NCBI GenBank assembly: GCA_027405735.1
Contig: JAPEHQ010000021.1
Coordinates: 496,001 to 560,000, forward strand
Direction of reading: 5' to 3'
Length of the DNA stretch: 64,000 nt
Source: Mucor racemosus
Lineage: Eukaryota > Mucoromycota > Mucoromycetes > Mucorales > Mucoraceae
The position numbers and the translations under genes are program-made. The notes under the pieces are model-generated. The model did no database searches, had not been told where the DNA came from, and was given only the letters and a program-made list of their open reading frames with translations. Shown one piece after another: positions 1 through 11,269 of the stretch. Position 1 is the first letter of the stretch. Each line of letters begins with the position of its first letter.

Positions 1-1089
1 ACGAGTTGAAAAAAAAATTAATTTTTTTATGTTTTCACATTATTCAGTTGTTGGAATCAATATTGAATATCTGACCTTTTTAAAAAAAAAATTATACGTA
101 AAGCACATTGTATTACAACTTGGATTATACATAAAAAGAATGTTTACTTATTAATACCTATAGTTGTCATTGCCATGTATGCTGATTTTGGCTGATTTAG
201 CTCTATTTTTAATTTGAAATAGTCCACTATATAAGCCAAAAAAAACCCCCCACTCGAAAAAAAGGCGCATTTGATTCCTACGATTTAACCAACAAATCAA
301 TGGGATGTTAAAATTATAAAAATAGATGCTATTACAGCTGTAGTATATATTTTATAATTTGCAACCCATTTGGATCAGTATTCGTTGATTGCAAGCGTTT
401 TTCCAGTTGATTTATTTTTTTTTTAAATAGAGAAAGGGAGTTTTTTTAAAAAATGTGTGAAAACCCCCTTTAAAAATAACTATTAGCTAATAAAATTGAG
501 GTATGTTATCTATGCATTTGCTGCAAATTAAGTACAATTTCAAAATTCAATTTTGAGCCATTATTTGATTTTATAAAAATTTTCAAAAATTATTTGAAGC
601 AACCCATACAAATTAGCTTAAACAAGTGCGCGTTTTTACTTCCCCGTTTTCACAGCAATTCAGGGAGGCTGAATCTTTTGCAATTCTGTAGATCAACACT
701 AGATGTACCTACAGTACTGTTGCAACGGAAGCTCATTTTGATCCATATTCAGTGAGAACTAGTAAGCTTACTGATCTTAGTGGGTATAAATAGCAGATAA
801 CCAACTTGTTCAAACTTACCAAATTCACAATGGCTCATAGATGCTGGTATCTAGATTACTTGTAATATCCATTTATACTTATGTCATTGTAGAGCAACAG
901 CATATTACTTGGATCAGTATTCATAAAAGTCGTATTTTTAATAACTGTTTTCAATAAAAGTGCACAGTAATCTATAGATGGAATTTGACTATGATTTTAT
1001 CGACATACAGCAGTTATGGAAATTGCCCTTTGAGATTATCGTGTCAAAGATGTGTATCTACTCTCATGCAAACTTGGAAGTCGTTAAAT
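1..1089. other. Intergenic AT-rich DNA with a short dispersed repeat
   Basis: No gene is visible here. Every long reading frame is closed and no protein family is recognisable. A segment at about 771-860 matches the reverse complement of about 25330-25420 (family F below), so at least part of this stretch is old repeat DNA. The rest is low-complexity A/T runs. Confidence 0.6.
771..860 (+). repeat. Dispersed repeat family F, copy 1
   Basis: About 90 bp aligns by eye with the reverse complement of 25330-25420. Shared words include CAGATAACCAACTTGTT here against CAGGTAACCAACTTGTT there, followed by an AATGGCTCATAGATGC / AATGGCCCATGGATGC block. It is diverged with small gaps and has no coding potential. 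The parent element is unknown. Confidence 0.5.
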
Positions 1090-2215
1090 TCGAGATTCGA
1101 GGAGATGAGTTTTTTTTTGTCAGTTTTCTACGGTTGTAAAAAAGTAGAATTTAGATGATGATGGTTTTAGATAGCATTGGTAATGAGTCGAGCTGGCTAG
1201 ACAAAATTCGTTCGAGTTTTTCAATCTCCTGAAACTCGAGAGATCGAGGAAAGCTCGACGCTCACGAGTTTTGTTTGCACATTTCGAGTTGGCTAGTAGC
1301 TCTAATAAGATTCGACTCGACTCATCTGGTAAGGTTCGACTCCAATAATACTATGCTAGTTTCAGATGGTTTTCAAATTTTTCGCCCAATATTTAGTAGA
1401 ATTGTGTCAAATAATCTTCAAAGGCGATATACTTTTGTTCCTCTATGAGTCATTGATATCTATCGCTATATTCAAACATAAAAGATTAAATACTAGAATA
1501 TAAGTACACTGATTTAACATCTTCTGACCAAAGTTGAACTAAAATTGATTGTAAAAAATTAAGCGCCTACACTACGATGTTAATTTTTTTTGTATTCACA
1601 AGATAGATTCAATTGAAAACTACTCTTTTTTTTTTGTTTTAGCAAAAAATATCGATTTTTCGTTGAAATAATCAAAATAATAATTCATACTACAGCTTAC
1701 AGCCTATGATTACTGGATTTCAAAATCGATTTGATCTGACGAAAAAAATAGTTGAAAATGATTCAAAAAATAAGATCGTTTAATGCCTCATGAACTACAA
1801 AGTAAGCCGATCTAGCGTATTAAAAGGATTTTGTACAGCTTTGGATTCTGCATCTATCAAAATAAAATTTAAATAAATACTTTACCTTAAATTTTGTGTA
1901 AAATGCAATTGAAAATTTGGAGGTTTTTTGAAGATACAGACCACTTTTTATAAGCATATTTCAAATATATAAAATTGAAAAGACTTGCAACAAAATTACC
2001 TATAGAGTGAGCTATTGTTGAACTTTTTAGCTGCATTTTTCGTAGAGAAAATGAGATTTTTGTCAATTTTTTTTTCAAATCCAGAATTTGAGGTGAGGGT
2101 ATACAGGGGAAAAATTGAAGCTGGAAGCGAGGATATTTTTTATACAAAACAAAATTATGCTATATATCAAGTCTCATATACTCCAATTTTTTATTTATTT
2201 TTAGGTATACTATGA
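1090..2215 (+). repeat. Dispersed repeat family A, copy 1 (truncated, interrupted)
   Basis: This AT-rich stretch aligns with the copies at about 11270-12740, 26930-28990 and 48130-49745. Diagnostic shared blocks are the stretch around AGCTGCATTTTTCGTAGAG (2027-2047), a TTTGAGGTGAGGGTATACA block near 2089, and GGAGGTTTTTTGAAGATAC near 1918. The copy is cut at about 2160, where other copies continue for another 600 bp. It is interrupted at about 1160-1365 by an unrelated CGAG-rich segment. No credible protein is encoded, although short open frames run on both strands. Confidence 0.7.
1160..1365. repeat. CGAG/CTCG-rich insert inside family A copy 1
   Basis: About 200 bp in which GAGTCGAG, CTCGAGAGATCGAGG, GCTCGACGCTCACGAG and ACTCGACTC recur in both orientations, in marked contrast to the AT-rich surroundings. 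The other family A copies run through this point without it, so it looks like an insertion, though no target duplication is clear. Its nature is unknown. Confidence 0.45.
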
Positions 2216-2348
2216 CATTGTGAATTCTACTTGATATTGTAAATAATCGAGCAATATTAGTGATACATTATGTTAACGTTTCTGATCGTCATCTATATTA
2301 CATAGCAATGATTTAAAACTGAGTATGGCATTTAGAGAGCTGGGTGGA

Positions 2349-3762
2349 TTATAAAGGCGAGCCTCCTTTGGTGATACTGATGCTGCGATTGTTACGAATA
2401 AAATACTTCGATTTCCTTGTTTCTCGAATAGGAGATTCTTCTGTTGTTTCCTGAATTACTTCATCGCTGGTAACTGATTGGCATCTGCTAGTAGTAGGTG
2501 TACTTGTGTTGATGATGGTATCTTTAAAACTGAAATCATCATCGGGGAAAGTATTATTTGTAACTGCAAGCAGCTTCTTTTGACCTTTGGCGTTAGTATT
2601 CGTAGATTTCTGTGGTGCATCAACTCTTCTTTTTGAGGTGAGTAACTCTGTATTAGACTCTTTATTTTGTGTATTTGATGAAACATTTTCTGTGAGTGGT
2701 TCTGGGACAACATGCTCTTTACTATTTGCTTTTTTGCTATCATCAGGCTCGATTTGATCTGAGAAAGTTACAACATTGTTGTTTTCAAGAGAACGTTCAG
2801 CAGTAGATTCAAGCATTCTTTTGTTTGAGAAATGTGTGCATGTATATTCTTCCTCATCCAATATGCTTTTCTATGTATAAATTACCTTAATATTTAATCA
2901 GAAGCACTATACATATATGATTGCGTGTACTTGCCTTGAAAAAGGTTATTTCATTTTCATCATCGCTATCAAAGCAAAACCAAGATGAAAAGTCTTTAGA
3001 ATTGTCATCTTCGAACATCTGAAACTGTTGATTATCAAGTAAATCACGATGTGCATCATCAAGTAGCATATTCTGGCTGGAATTTTCAGGATACTCATTA
3101 TGAGATACATCTAATTTTTGTTTTTCAATATTCTGTTTTGCATCAAAATAAGTTTGTAAACCACCAAGATTAAATAAGTTGGAGTTTTGAGTGAAAGGCT
3201 CTGATGATGATTGATTTGCGTTTACATGTCGAGCATATTCTTCTTTTTGAGATAATCGTAAAGGAATTTCATCATTGAATTGACTGTGGTGATCTCTTCT
3301 AGAATGCTCAATTTCTTGATCTTCATCTCTTGAAAGATCTGATGCACAAACATTGTAATCTATTATGGAGTCAAATGAAGGCTGCTTGTCATCAAAGTTC
3401 ATTGCTGCTTCTGTCAAAGCAGCTTCATTGACACTTTTTACCGTATTCAAGATCAATTCAACAAAGTCAGTACTGTAGCTAATATCAGAAGGAAGATCGA
3501 CATTAGAAAGTACAGCAATAGAGTGCTCTGATGATTGATTGAAGATGGAGTTTTCACTGTAAAAATCAAGGTAAGCTTCTTCCAGAAAGTCTTCATGAAT
3601 TGGAAACTCTTCAGCTTCAATATCAGGATTTTGATTGTCATTCAAGGAATCAATAAGGCCAACATTATCAAACAGATCCAGTTCATCAGATACGTTTGAA
3701 CCAGTACGAATATTTTTGGAAGCCTTATTATTAGTAGTTGCTTTTTCAGGAGATGCCATCAT
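2349..3762 (-). CDS. Unrecognised acidic, Ser/Asn/Asp-rich protein (2 exons)
   Basis: I do not recognise this gene. Joining exon 1 (3762-2935) and exon 2 (2870-2349) gives 449 residues in one frame. The 64-bp intron has a GC donor (AAG/GCAAGT) and an AG acceptor (ACATAG), which is unusual. I start at the tandem Met codons 3762/3759 because the upstream extension is hydrophobic and AT-rich. The protein is acidic and mostly low complexity: rich in Ser, Asn, Asp and Gln, without membrane segments or a signal peptide. A DSDDENEITFFKK segment sits at the exon junction, and the C-terminus turns basic (RKSKYFIRNNRS). This looks like a largely disordered, perhaps nuclear, protein; that is inference. 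It is divergently placed from nothing nearby; uL2m lies 200 bp upstream in the same orientation. Confidence 0.65.
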
Positions 3763-3958
3763 GTATTGTATATATAAATGGGTAGATTTTAATGGAAAAA
3801 AGAAATATCTCAAATGACAACTAAATTGGTTATTTTATGTAATTTTTTTAATATAATTTTTTATGTTAAATATTCATAATACAAAGGTGAGTGAGTTAAA
3901 AAGAGGATTTTTGAATCTATATACGTAAATTTTTGAAGAGAATAGAGCTGTAATTTGC

Positions 3959-5059
3959 TTAACGTCTTGGTCTAGGCTTGACCACGAATTGATTAGGTGT
4001 CTTTCTAGTCTTACCACCCTTTGCCAATACACCCCAAGGAGATCTAGGATCTTTGTTACCCTTCGATTTACCTCTACCACCACCGTGAGGATGGTCGCAA
4101 GCATTCATTGCCATACCACGAACAGTAGGACGAATACCAAGCCATCTTGATCTACCAGCCTTACCGAGCATTTCATGCTGATGATCAGGATTACTGACAG
4201 CGCCAATAGTAGCACATGCATCAACAGGGACTAAACGAACTTCACCACTAGATAAACGGACTTGTGCATAACCTGTTTCTCCGGTTTGAATCAATTGAGC
4301 ATAAGCACCAGCTGCTCTAGCCATTACTGCAGGTCCATTACGTTTTAAACCAATATTATGCAAGATGGTACCAACGGGAATCATTTTTAAAGGCATGCAA
4401 TTACCTGCATCAACAGCTACTGTACGAGTAATTACGGGTTCATCAGTATGTTGCTCTTCTTGCTGTTGTTGTCTATAAGATGTAACTTTATCGCCAGCTT
4501 TAATACCGTGAGGAGCAATAATATAACTAAGTTTTCCAGTGGTGTCATTCTTCAATAAAGCGATCCATGCAGTACGTCCAGGGTCATGTTCAAGTCGCAT
4601 GACAGTTTGTGTACCTGATTCTTGACGATGCCAATCCAATACACGAATACGTCTTTTATGACCTCCACCACGATGGCGAATAGTAATGCGGCCAGAGTTG
4701 TTACGACCACCTGAGCTACGCTTGGCTACAGTCAAATTACGAACTGCTTTACCCTTGTAGAGATGATCACGAGGCACACGCTTCAACCAACGCTTACCAG
4801 GTGTAGAAGGCTTCTTTGTTTTAAATTGACTAGAGGGTGAAGCTGAAGATTTGATGCTGCTCATAGCATTACCTTGTGTGTTGAAACCTGTCAAAAAACT
4901 AGGGCTTTCCACAGGGGTTTTAGCGCTAGAATAAGTACGCATTTGACTGAAGCGAGAGATCAATGAAGTCATGTTGGTTGTAGGTTGGTATAATTTTTGA
5001 CCAAACACAGTAGGTGCCTTACTGGTGGCCTGCTGAAAGACTCGTCCTAAACGAAACAT
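3959..5059 (-). CDS. RML2: Mitochondrial large-subunit ribosomal protein uL2m
   Basis: Single-exon gene of 366 residues. uL2 sits at the peptidyl-transferase region of the large subunit and helps subunit joining; this is the mitochondrial version. Start chosen at 5059 (MFRLGRVFQQATSK): the next ~100 residues are Ser/Thr/Arg-rich and lack acidic residues, as in a mitochondrial presequence. An in-frame Met 40 codons upstream (5179) would add a hydrophilic stretch that breaks this. The core shows the uL2 signatures: SSGGRNNSGRITIRHRGGG, then the RNA-binding SH3-like region, and near the C-terminus GIRPTVRGMAMN and DHPHGGGRGKS, the highly conserved loop with the histidine known to be functionally important in bacterial L2. 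A Gln-rich insert (QQQQEEQ) lies in the middle. No intron is needed. Confidence 0.97.
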   Translation of the reverse strand: MFRLGRVFQQATSKAPTVFGQKLYQPTTNMTSLISRFSQMRTYSSAKTPVESPSFLTGFNTQGNAMSSIKSSASPSSQFKTKKPSTPGKRWLKRVPRDHLYKGKAVRNLTVAKRSSGGRNNSGRITIRHRGGGHKRRIRVLDWHRQESGTQTVMRLEHDPGRTAWIALLKNDTTGKLSYIIAPHGIKAGDKVTSYRQQQQEEQHTDEPVITRTVAVDAGNCMPLKMIPVGTILHNIGLKRNGPAVMARAAGAYAQLIQTGETGYAQVRLSSGEVRLVPVDACATIGAVSNPDHQHEMLGKAGRSRWLGIRPTVRGMAMNACDHPHGGGRGKSKGNKDPRSPWGVLAKGGKTRKTPNQFVVKPRPRR

Positions 5060-7589
5060 TTCCAAAAGTGTGTTGTATAAGAGAAAAAGAGTAGCTTCGG
5101 GCTTGTCCCTTTCTTTGTCAAAAGGATCCACCCCCACTCTTTTTTTTTTGTATTTTTTAGACAGGCCCCTTCCCTTCAAATGTCGGATGCATGGTCACTT
5201 ACACAGTCACCAGTAAAAACCTGAAGAAGATGGATATAATCACTATTCTCGGTTGAAACAAGAGATAGAAAGCATGCTATTGCACTGACAAACAATATAC
5301 AACTAGGTGGTATATAGTTTATTTGAAATCAATGGGTAAAAAATGGTCAATTTGAGTACATTTGTTGATAAATATCAATACAATTCCAGAAAAATATGAT
5401 TGGATCTCCTCTTTTATTCTTTACATTATTGCATTGGTTTAATTCGAATTTTCATGCATCAATTTCAATATAGATCTTAAATATTGTCGTAGATCTAGAT
5501 TAATTGCGTTTTGTCTTATTCTAAAGCGCAATTTAGACTACATTTTTGTAGGTTTTGTGGCAAGAACAGTGCTTCATGATACTCTAAAAAATTGAAATAC
5601 CGACAACATTTTGTGAATTTATAATATCTTTAAAGAGTTTTTTACAACATTTAATGGCAATTTTTTAGATTTTTGAAGGATAAAAATAGTTTTCACACAT
5701 GTGAATAAAGCAGTGAATATTTTTTTGTTGCAAAAATAATAGTATATCATGAAGTATTTTATATCATCTTAAGTGGTTGTCTAAATTAGCAAGCATAGTA
5801 GCTAATTTGGAAGGGAAAAAATAAGGATGTAATAAGCATGGATTTCTAATAGATGCTATAATAGTAATTATTTTGCTTTTAGTCTATTAAAGTATTTAAA
5901 AAATTCTTTAAAATTTGGACAATTGCATCTGAAGTGACAGATCAAAAAAACTCCGATACACTAGATTACGAAAACTTGAATCTTGCGAGTATAATATACT
6001 GTATTTTACACACTAAACTTATAGGGCAATACATATTACAATGCAATGTTAGCATGCCATAGCTTCTAAATGAATCTACTATATTATTTTTCTCAATCCA
6101 ATTGATAACATTTATAATATAGATAAATTTAATTTAATACAGAGAATTGTTCTTAAACTCATTTTCAATTTATGTAATTTGCACAATCAAGTATACTACT
6201 GTAGTGTTTGGATCAGTGAGATAAATTTATTGTGCATGCTGAAGTAATTCCAGTATAGAATATAATAACTATCTTTCAAAGTGAGATAGTACAAGAAATT
6301 TGTATTGTAGTCGGCTTGAATTTCTTCAGTATTCATATTCAGTATTATACGTATCTTCTTTATAATCCAGGCTGAATTGACCTACATACATAGTCAAGTC
6401 AGCATACAGAATGTAATGTATTTCAACTGGCTGTTAAAATGGGATATAGAATATGAAATCATTTATGATATATTAGTTGAGCTCAGGATATAGCCCCATA
6501 GATATTGTATATCAAACGATTATTACGCCTTTTCTTTTTCTTTTCTCTCTCTTTCTGGTTCTATTTACCACTTTTTCACAAATACATTAGTAAAGACATA
6601 TACAATCAGGATATACAAGTATTACAAGTAAATGGCGCTTTCTGGTGCCTTAATCCAATATGTATTTCTGTCAGATCTCACAAGCCGATTCAATCAAGAG
6701 ACAAGACATCCGCTTTGGCTATTGCTATATCTAGTCTTTCTAGTTTAATTTTTAATGAGCTATTAACTGCGTTCAATGCTAAACCCAGTCAATCCTATAC
6801 TGGTGTTTTCACCAAGACCAACGCTTTCTGTTCAAGAAACGAGAATAGGGACGGCAGCGATGCTGCATCAGCGGAGGTTTGAATCTGGTCAGTAGTAGTA
6901 GCACAAATTGATTAAGCTGTATGGCATTTACTAATATGGTAATTATTATACTCGCAAGATTCATGTTTTCGCTAGGTTGCTTACATTGTACCAATTTTTT
7001 CTTATCGTATGCTTTGAATATATAGAACTTTTATATCACCATGGTTCAAGAGTAGCTATTTATTTGTAGACAATAGCTGCTATGCAAATATAAGATACAA
7101 GATTTATATATACACAAAAAGAATGGATTTGAAATAAATAAACATCATCAAGTTCAATTTAATTAGTAAATTGTATGTATATAAATGAAATATTAATGTA
7201 CATGTTGCATGAAACATATATTTAATACTGTCAAAATTAAATATATTATATTATCAATATCATCATTTAATCACTAGAATTTATCACATCATGAAAGTCT
7301 TGGTACGATTACATAGATAACATCTAAAAATAATGATAGTAAACAATGGCTACTCATTGGTGTTATGACTACTAAATCATAGAGCGATATATGGTTTATA
7401 TAAATTGTAACGTCAATTAGAACGTTATTTACGTTACTCTATTCTTAATTGAGCGATTAATGCTAAAATCAGGCAAAAGAAAAAAAAAAAAAAAAACTAG
7501 AGCATTGTTGATGATCATTGGTCGTCTTACGGCTTGCCTTATTCAAATTCTTGTGGGTTTTGCCCCAAAAAAAGCTGATAAAAAAATAT
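5060..7589. other. Long intergenic region, no supported gene
   Basis: About 2.5 kb of AT-rich DNA between the uL2m promoter and the 3' end of the next gene. An open frame at 6505-6882 has no recognisable homology, starts with a Phe-rich low-complexity run and is not supported. I see no repeat family shared with the rest of the window. A poly-A tract lies near 7480-7496, just downstream of the next gene's stop codon. Confidence 0.5.
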
Positions 7590-8732
7590 TTATTCAATCA
7601 AAATTTCTTCCATTAAATGTGATCTATTGCGTTTTGCACCGCGAACAAAAGCATCCTTTCTTCTAGGCAAAAATCCTCTTGGTTTTAAAGGGCTCAATAG
7701 TTTTCTTCCTCTCATCATATTTAGTTCAGCGGATATCATTCTTAAATGGTCTGGATTTGACCTCGTATCTCTTGTATATGTATTGGTATCTGGGTTAAAC
7801 CTTGGCTGTGTAGTTGCTTCGGATCTTCTTTTTTGAGATATTGGTCTTCTGGGTGGAATTGGCATTGGAATTAATTTACTGGTAGTTCTCTTCTTTTTGG
7901 TAGCTGGTATCGTAGATGCGGGTACGGGTGGTGGTGTTGGTGGGGGTGATACAAATAAAGACCTTTTTAATTTAGCTAGTGTTTCTTTCCATAATTCATG
8001 ATCCGTATTTGACAGGTGGGGTGGAGATGAAGAAACAGCATAAGATGCAGTAGTAGTAGATGAAGTAAATGAAGATATTGAATGTCTACGTAATAAACCT
8101 TTATGTATTACAGAGCTTGTAGACTTCCAACTAGTGCCTAGCACTTGTTCATCATCATCATCGCTCATACCATCATATTCTTGAATTAACTCTAGTGATA
8201 ATTGCGCATCGTCATGCAATTTCCTACCTTCACCTTGTTCTTCTTCTAGTCCAAATCTCTCGCTCAAAGAAGGTGGTGGCATGTGTAATGGTAATACCTC
8301 GGTAAAGAAATCTCCAGATAAAAAATTCTTAAATGGTGATTGTACCTGTAATGATACAAAAAAGTTAATTTTCATTTTCCCATCACACTAAAATTAAATT
8401 TGAAAAAATTATACCAATTCTTCCTCATCAGGTAACGATTCTTTGCTGTCGACAACAATCCAATCCTCAACATGCGACATTCTTCTCATAGGTTTAGATC
8501 TTTCAGCAGTAGAAGAAGTTGTAGATGTTGGTTTTGACGTTGGTGGACTTTCTTTATCTTTTTTAGGTTTCTTTTTTTTCTTTGATTTCATCAAGGGGGG
8601 TATATCTCCATAAGGTTTCGTTGTAGTTTGTGCCAATTGTTTAATAATTTCTCGATAAGACATTTCATTTTCCAGTTGTTGACCTGGAATTGTTATGGGT
8701 TTTGAAGGAAGCATAAGGGTTGCACTTGGCAT
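7590..8732 (-). CDS. Unrecognised basic Ser/Pro/Lys-rich protein (2 exons)
   Basis: Not assigned to a family. Exon 1 (8732-8415) and exon 2 (8345-7590) join in phase 0 across a 69-bp GT-AG intron (GTATAA...TTACAG) to give 357 residues. The N-terminal part has a Lys cluster (KSKKKKKPKKDKE) followed by Ser/Thr-rich sequence. The middle is acidic (MSDDDDEQ) and then Ser-rich. A proline run (PPPTPPPVP) precedes a basic C-terminal block ending in GRKLLSPLKPRGFLPRRKD, which looks the most constrained part. No signal peptide or membrane segment. The composition suggests a disordered nuclear or cytoskeletal adaptor, which is inference only. A G-run (8775-8784) lies upstream of the start codon. It ends about 135 bp from the J-domain gene, same strand. 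Confidence 0.7.
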
Positions 8733-8867
8733 TTATTAATGTTATAATAAAACAAAAAAGGGAGAAAAATAAGGGGGGGGGGGTATTTAGCAAAATAGCA
8801 AAAAGTGAGAAAGTAAGAAGTAAGAGAGAAAGAGAGGAAAATGTTGTAATTTCGTCGTGACCCATTT

Positions 8868-9347
8868 TTACCCTTTTCGCCATTCACGAAAACTGGTTCC
8901 GGCTGCTTGCCACGGGGTTACATCATTACTTTTCACTTGGTCTTCTGTAGCAACAGTAGTAGGCAATTGCTGTTGTGCTGCCAATTTCCTTTTTTCATGA
9001 GGTAGCAATGCCCTTGGAGGTGCTTTTCCTTCATAGGAATATATAAATGTAAATGCAACTAATGCAAAACCGAAAATGTAGCTTCTTTTTGTCCATAAAC
9101 TTGTATTGATTGGTTTATGATTGTAGTTGTGATTCTTAATTTCCAATGCTTGTTGATGTTTATTGTTTGCTAGAATCTCGTAAGCAACGGTAATTTCTCT
9201 AAAATCTACGTTTTTATTCGTTGAAATGTCTGGATGATATGTTTTACAGAGCTGCAGATACCGTTTTCGGATTTCCTTTTGTGTGGTGAACCGACCGACT
9301 CCTAAAATGTCGTATGGGCTCCTTTGTTGTTGTTGTTCTCTTTGCAT
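8868..9347 (-). CDS. Small membrane-anchored J-domain (DnaJ-like) protein
   Basis: 159 residues. J-domain proteins stimulate the ATPase of an Hsp70 partner through the invariant HPD motif, seen here at residues 38-40 (TYHPDIS). The J domain spans about residues 10-66 (SPYDILGV start, helix II KEIRKRYLQLCKTYH, helix III with FREITVAYEILA). A probable transmembrane helix follows at about 89-105 (YIFGFALVAFTFIYSY), then a basic, Gln-rich tail. J domain first and one membrane segment after it resembles single-pass mitochondrial or ER J proteins such as yeast Jid1, but I cannot place it firmly. I start at Met 9347 (MQREQQQQRSPYD); an upstream Met at 9377 adds ten residues unlike a J-domain lead. 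The J-domain itself is complete. Confidence 0.88.
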   Translation of the reverse strand: MQREQQQQRSPYDILGVGRFTTQKEIRKRYLQLCKTYHPDISTNKNVDFREITVAYEILANNKHQQALEIKNHNYNHKPINTSLWTKRSYIFGFALVAFTFIYSYEGKAPPRALLPHEKRKLAAQQQLPTTVATEDQVKSNDVTPWQAAGTSFREWRKG

Positions 9348-9982
9348 GTTATTAGAGTACCAAAAACCCCACTCCAAAAATACAAATTTATCGCTTGTTT
9401 ATTTTTGAAATGACCCCCCGCGCACTCGTGGTTTGGAATGGGGCACATCGATCCAGTTGTATAGGTGTACGACAAAGTCACTTTGATTTTAGGGGGGGTT
9501 GTTGTCCACGTGGAGATCAATGTACCACATATACAGTACATACAGCCAACTTGGTTTCAATGTTTGCGGTAACCCCTTTTTCGAAAAGCTCATTTAGTTG
9601 CTAGGGTCGGAATATACATTTTGCTGATCCCCTGATCTGGCATTTATTGCACAATTTGCACTAATTTAATGCAATTTTGATCGAATTATGTTTGTGAGAG
9701 AGAAGAGATGATATCAAAGTTCAATCTCTATGTACATTTATTATATAATTAAATAAATGCATCGGTTGTTGTAATTAATAAAGAATATGATGTGAAGTAA
9801 TAAAGACGAAAGTATACAATAAAAATGAGGTTAATAAATATACAAATGAATACATAATCGTCTAAGTGATATACGCACTATGTTGAGCATGGATCTTTTC
9901 TGGATCTTGTTCTTGATTTTGCTTGACAAATTCCATCTTTTCGCTCAGATATATTGGCCAAGTCAGGCTTATTCAAAATGTA
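9348..9982. other. Intergenic region, nothing recognised
   Basis: About 630 bp between the J-domain start codon and the 3' end of the broken MFS transporter locus. Short open frames on both strands near 9395-9604 overlap the likely J-domain promoter and have no family resemblance. No repeat copy identified. Confidence 0.5.
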
Positions 9983-10627
9983 CAATCGGGCATATGTTTT
10001 TCTTCAAATGACCTTCTCCATTTTGTACCTTTCAAGTAATAACAATAACAAAGACACTATTTAATATTCCAATAACTACTAAAATAGTAAACATGATACC
10101 ATTTCCTAAGTCATCAGCATCAGCACTAAAAAATACGGTAGCGATTACAGCAAATATACAACGAATCCAATTATTTACGCCTACAGCAATTGCTGAATAA
10201 CCTAGCATATATCAAACAACATTAGTGTAACATTAAGATACAAAAAAAATGTAGGGCAATAGTGTACCTGGTTTTGAATCAACAAGATAAACCGAAGTTG
10301 GAGTAAAAGCCCAAATTTGTCCCAATGCATCTACATGAATCAAGAGTCAAAATTTACTATAAGCAGATAAATCATATCAAACTTACAAACAAATAAACCA
10401 ATAAGAGGAGTATACACGCCTACTTGCTTCTCTGTAGTCCAGCCATAAATCAAATAACCTGCAGATATGAGAAAAAATGATAGAACTGCAGCTTGCAAAC
10501 GCATTTCAGAAATGACCTTTTTGCCATCTGCATTTCTTTTTGATAATTTTCTCAGGATATAATCAGAATGTCTACCGCTAATAATCGATCCAATCATAAA
10601 ACCAGCACCTAAAAAGAGATAACATGA
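9983..10627 (-). pseudogene. 3' half of an MFS (DHA1-like) transporter, frameshifted
   Basis: Reading the minus strand from 10627, three exons separated by GT-AG introns give a C-terminal MFS half: GAGFMIGSIISGRHSDYILRK (loop motif of the type G-x-x-x-D/GR), then ISEMRLQAAVLSFFLISAGYLIYGW, then ALGQIWAFTPTSVYLVDSKPG, then a last exon with YSAIAVGVNNWIRCIFAVIA. Those exon joins keep frame. Near 10020 the frame meets TGA, while the sister frame continues as YLKGTKWRRS, the end expected for this family, so a frameshift is likely. No N-terminal half or start codon of this family lies upstream. Instead a fragment of a different MFS subfamily sits there. The gene would have been a plasma- or vacuolar-membrane drug/H+ type carrier; it is not functional as read. 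Confidence 0.8.
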
Positions 10628-10905
10628 TAGTTTTCAGAAAGACAACGTAACTAGGAGAGCACTTGAAGAGCCTCATATTTTCTGCCTCGACCCATAAGCC
10701 AGCGTGAAGAAAAGGGGAAGAAGAGGATACCAGACATACGAATAAAAGCAAATGCAATTTTAATATAGAGAGGTGGACGCATGAGGTCTCACCTTCGACA
10801 TTGTTGAGGCCATAATCAATCCAGCATGAGGTTAGAATACCAAAAGTAATACTGAGTTGCTGCAAGAGTAACAAACCACCACGCAAATGCAGGCGTACAT
10901 TAGGT
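10628..10905 (-). pseudogene. Fragment of an MFS sugar porter fused upstream of the DHA1-like half
   Basis: The minus strand encodes RGGLLLLQQLSITFGILTSC followed by WIDYGLNNVEGE, a close match to the sugar-porter region that follows transmembrane helix 4 (typically RGRL-x-x-LQQ-x-x-I-x-x-GI). At about 10778 the frame shifts by one base within what should be a Trp codon (TGCGT for TGGCGT). The sister frame continues as RPPLYIKIAFAFIRMSG, then ILFFPFSSRWLMGRGRKYEA, the conserved P-x-SPRWL-x-x-x-GR-x-x-EA block. It then hits TAG. Nothing of the first 130 or so residues is present. This is a decayed piece from another transporter subfamily, abutting the DHA1-like exon. Confidence 0.8.
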
Positions 10906-11269
10906 GTACAAATCGATTATAGATTTTCTGTGATGCAAATAGCCACATTATGTATAAAAATTAGCATTATATTCTTGATTGTATTCAATCTCCAAATGAT
11001 TTAGTCTCTCGTATTTAGAAAAGAGGCAAACACATGCATAATCTTTCGGCTATCCGTTAATGCGGAGGAACATTTCACAAAACTTTAAAATATAGGATAT
11101 GTCTATCTGGATGTGTCTAGTTCTAAATACTACCTCGTTTGTAAGGTTCATCGTTAAGCTTGTCAAACAGCAATCATTTTTCAGTTTCACTACTGCTTTA
11201 AAAGAAGTTGTCAATAATTTCCTGTCTATATATGCAGTAGACGTAACCAGGAAGTCTCACGGTTTCAAA
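10906..11269. other. Short intergenic stretch, nothing recognised
   Basis: About 360 bp of AT-rich DNA between the truncated 5' end of the transporter remnant and repeat family A copy 2. No coding or RNA gene signal. Confidence 0.4.

Noticed and set aside
5060..5179. Upstream Met start for uL2m at 5179
   Set aside because: Adds 40 hydrophilic residues ahead of a good mitochondrial presequence and lies in pyrimidine/A-rich leader sequence.
6505..6882. Open frame of 125 codons on the plus strand
   Set aside because: Starts with low-complexity Phe/Leu, no known domain, and an overlapping minus-strand frame is open too. Not enough to call a gene.
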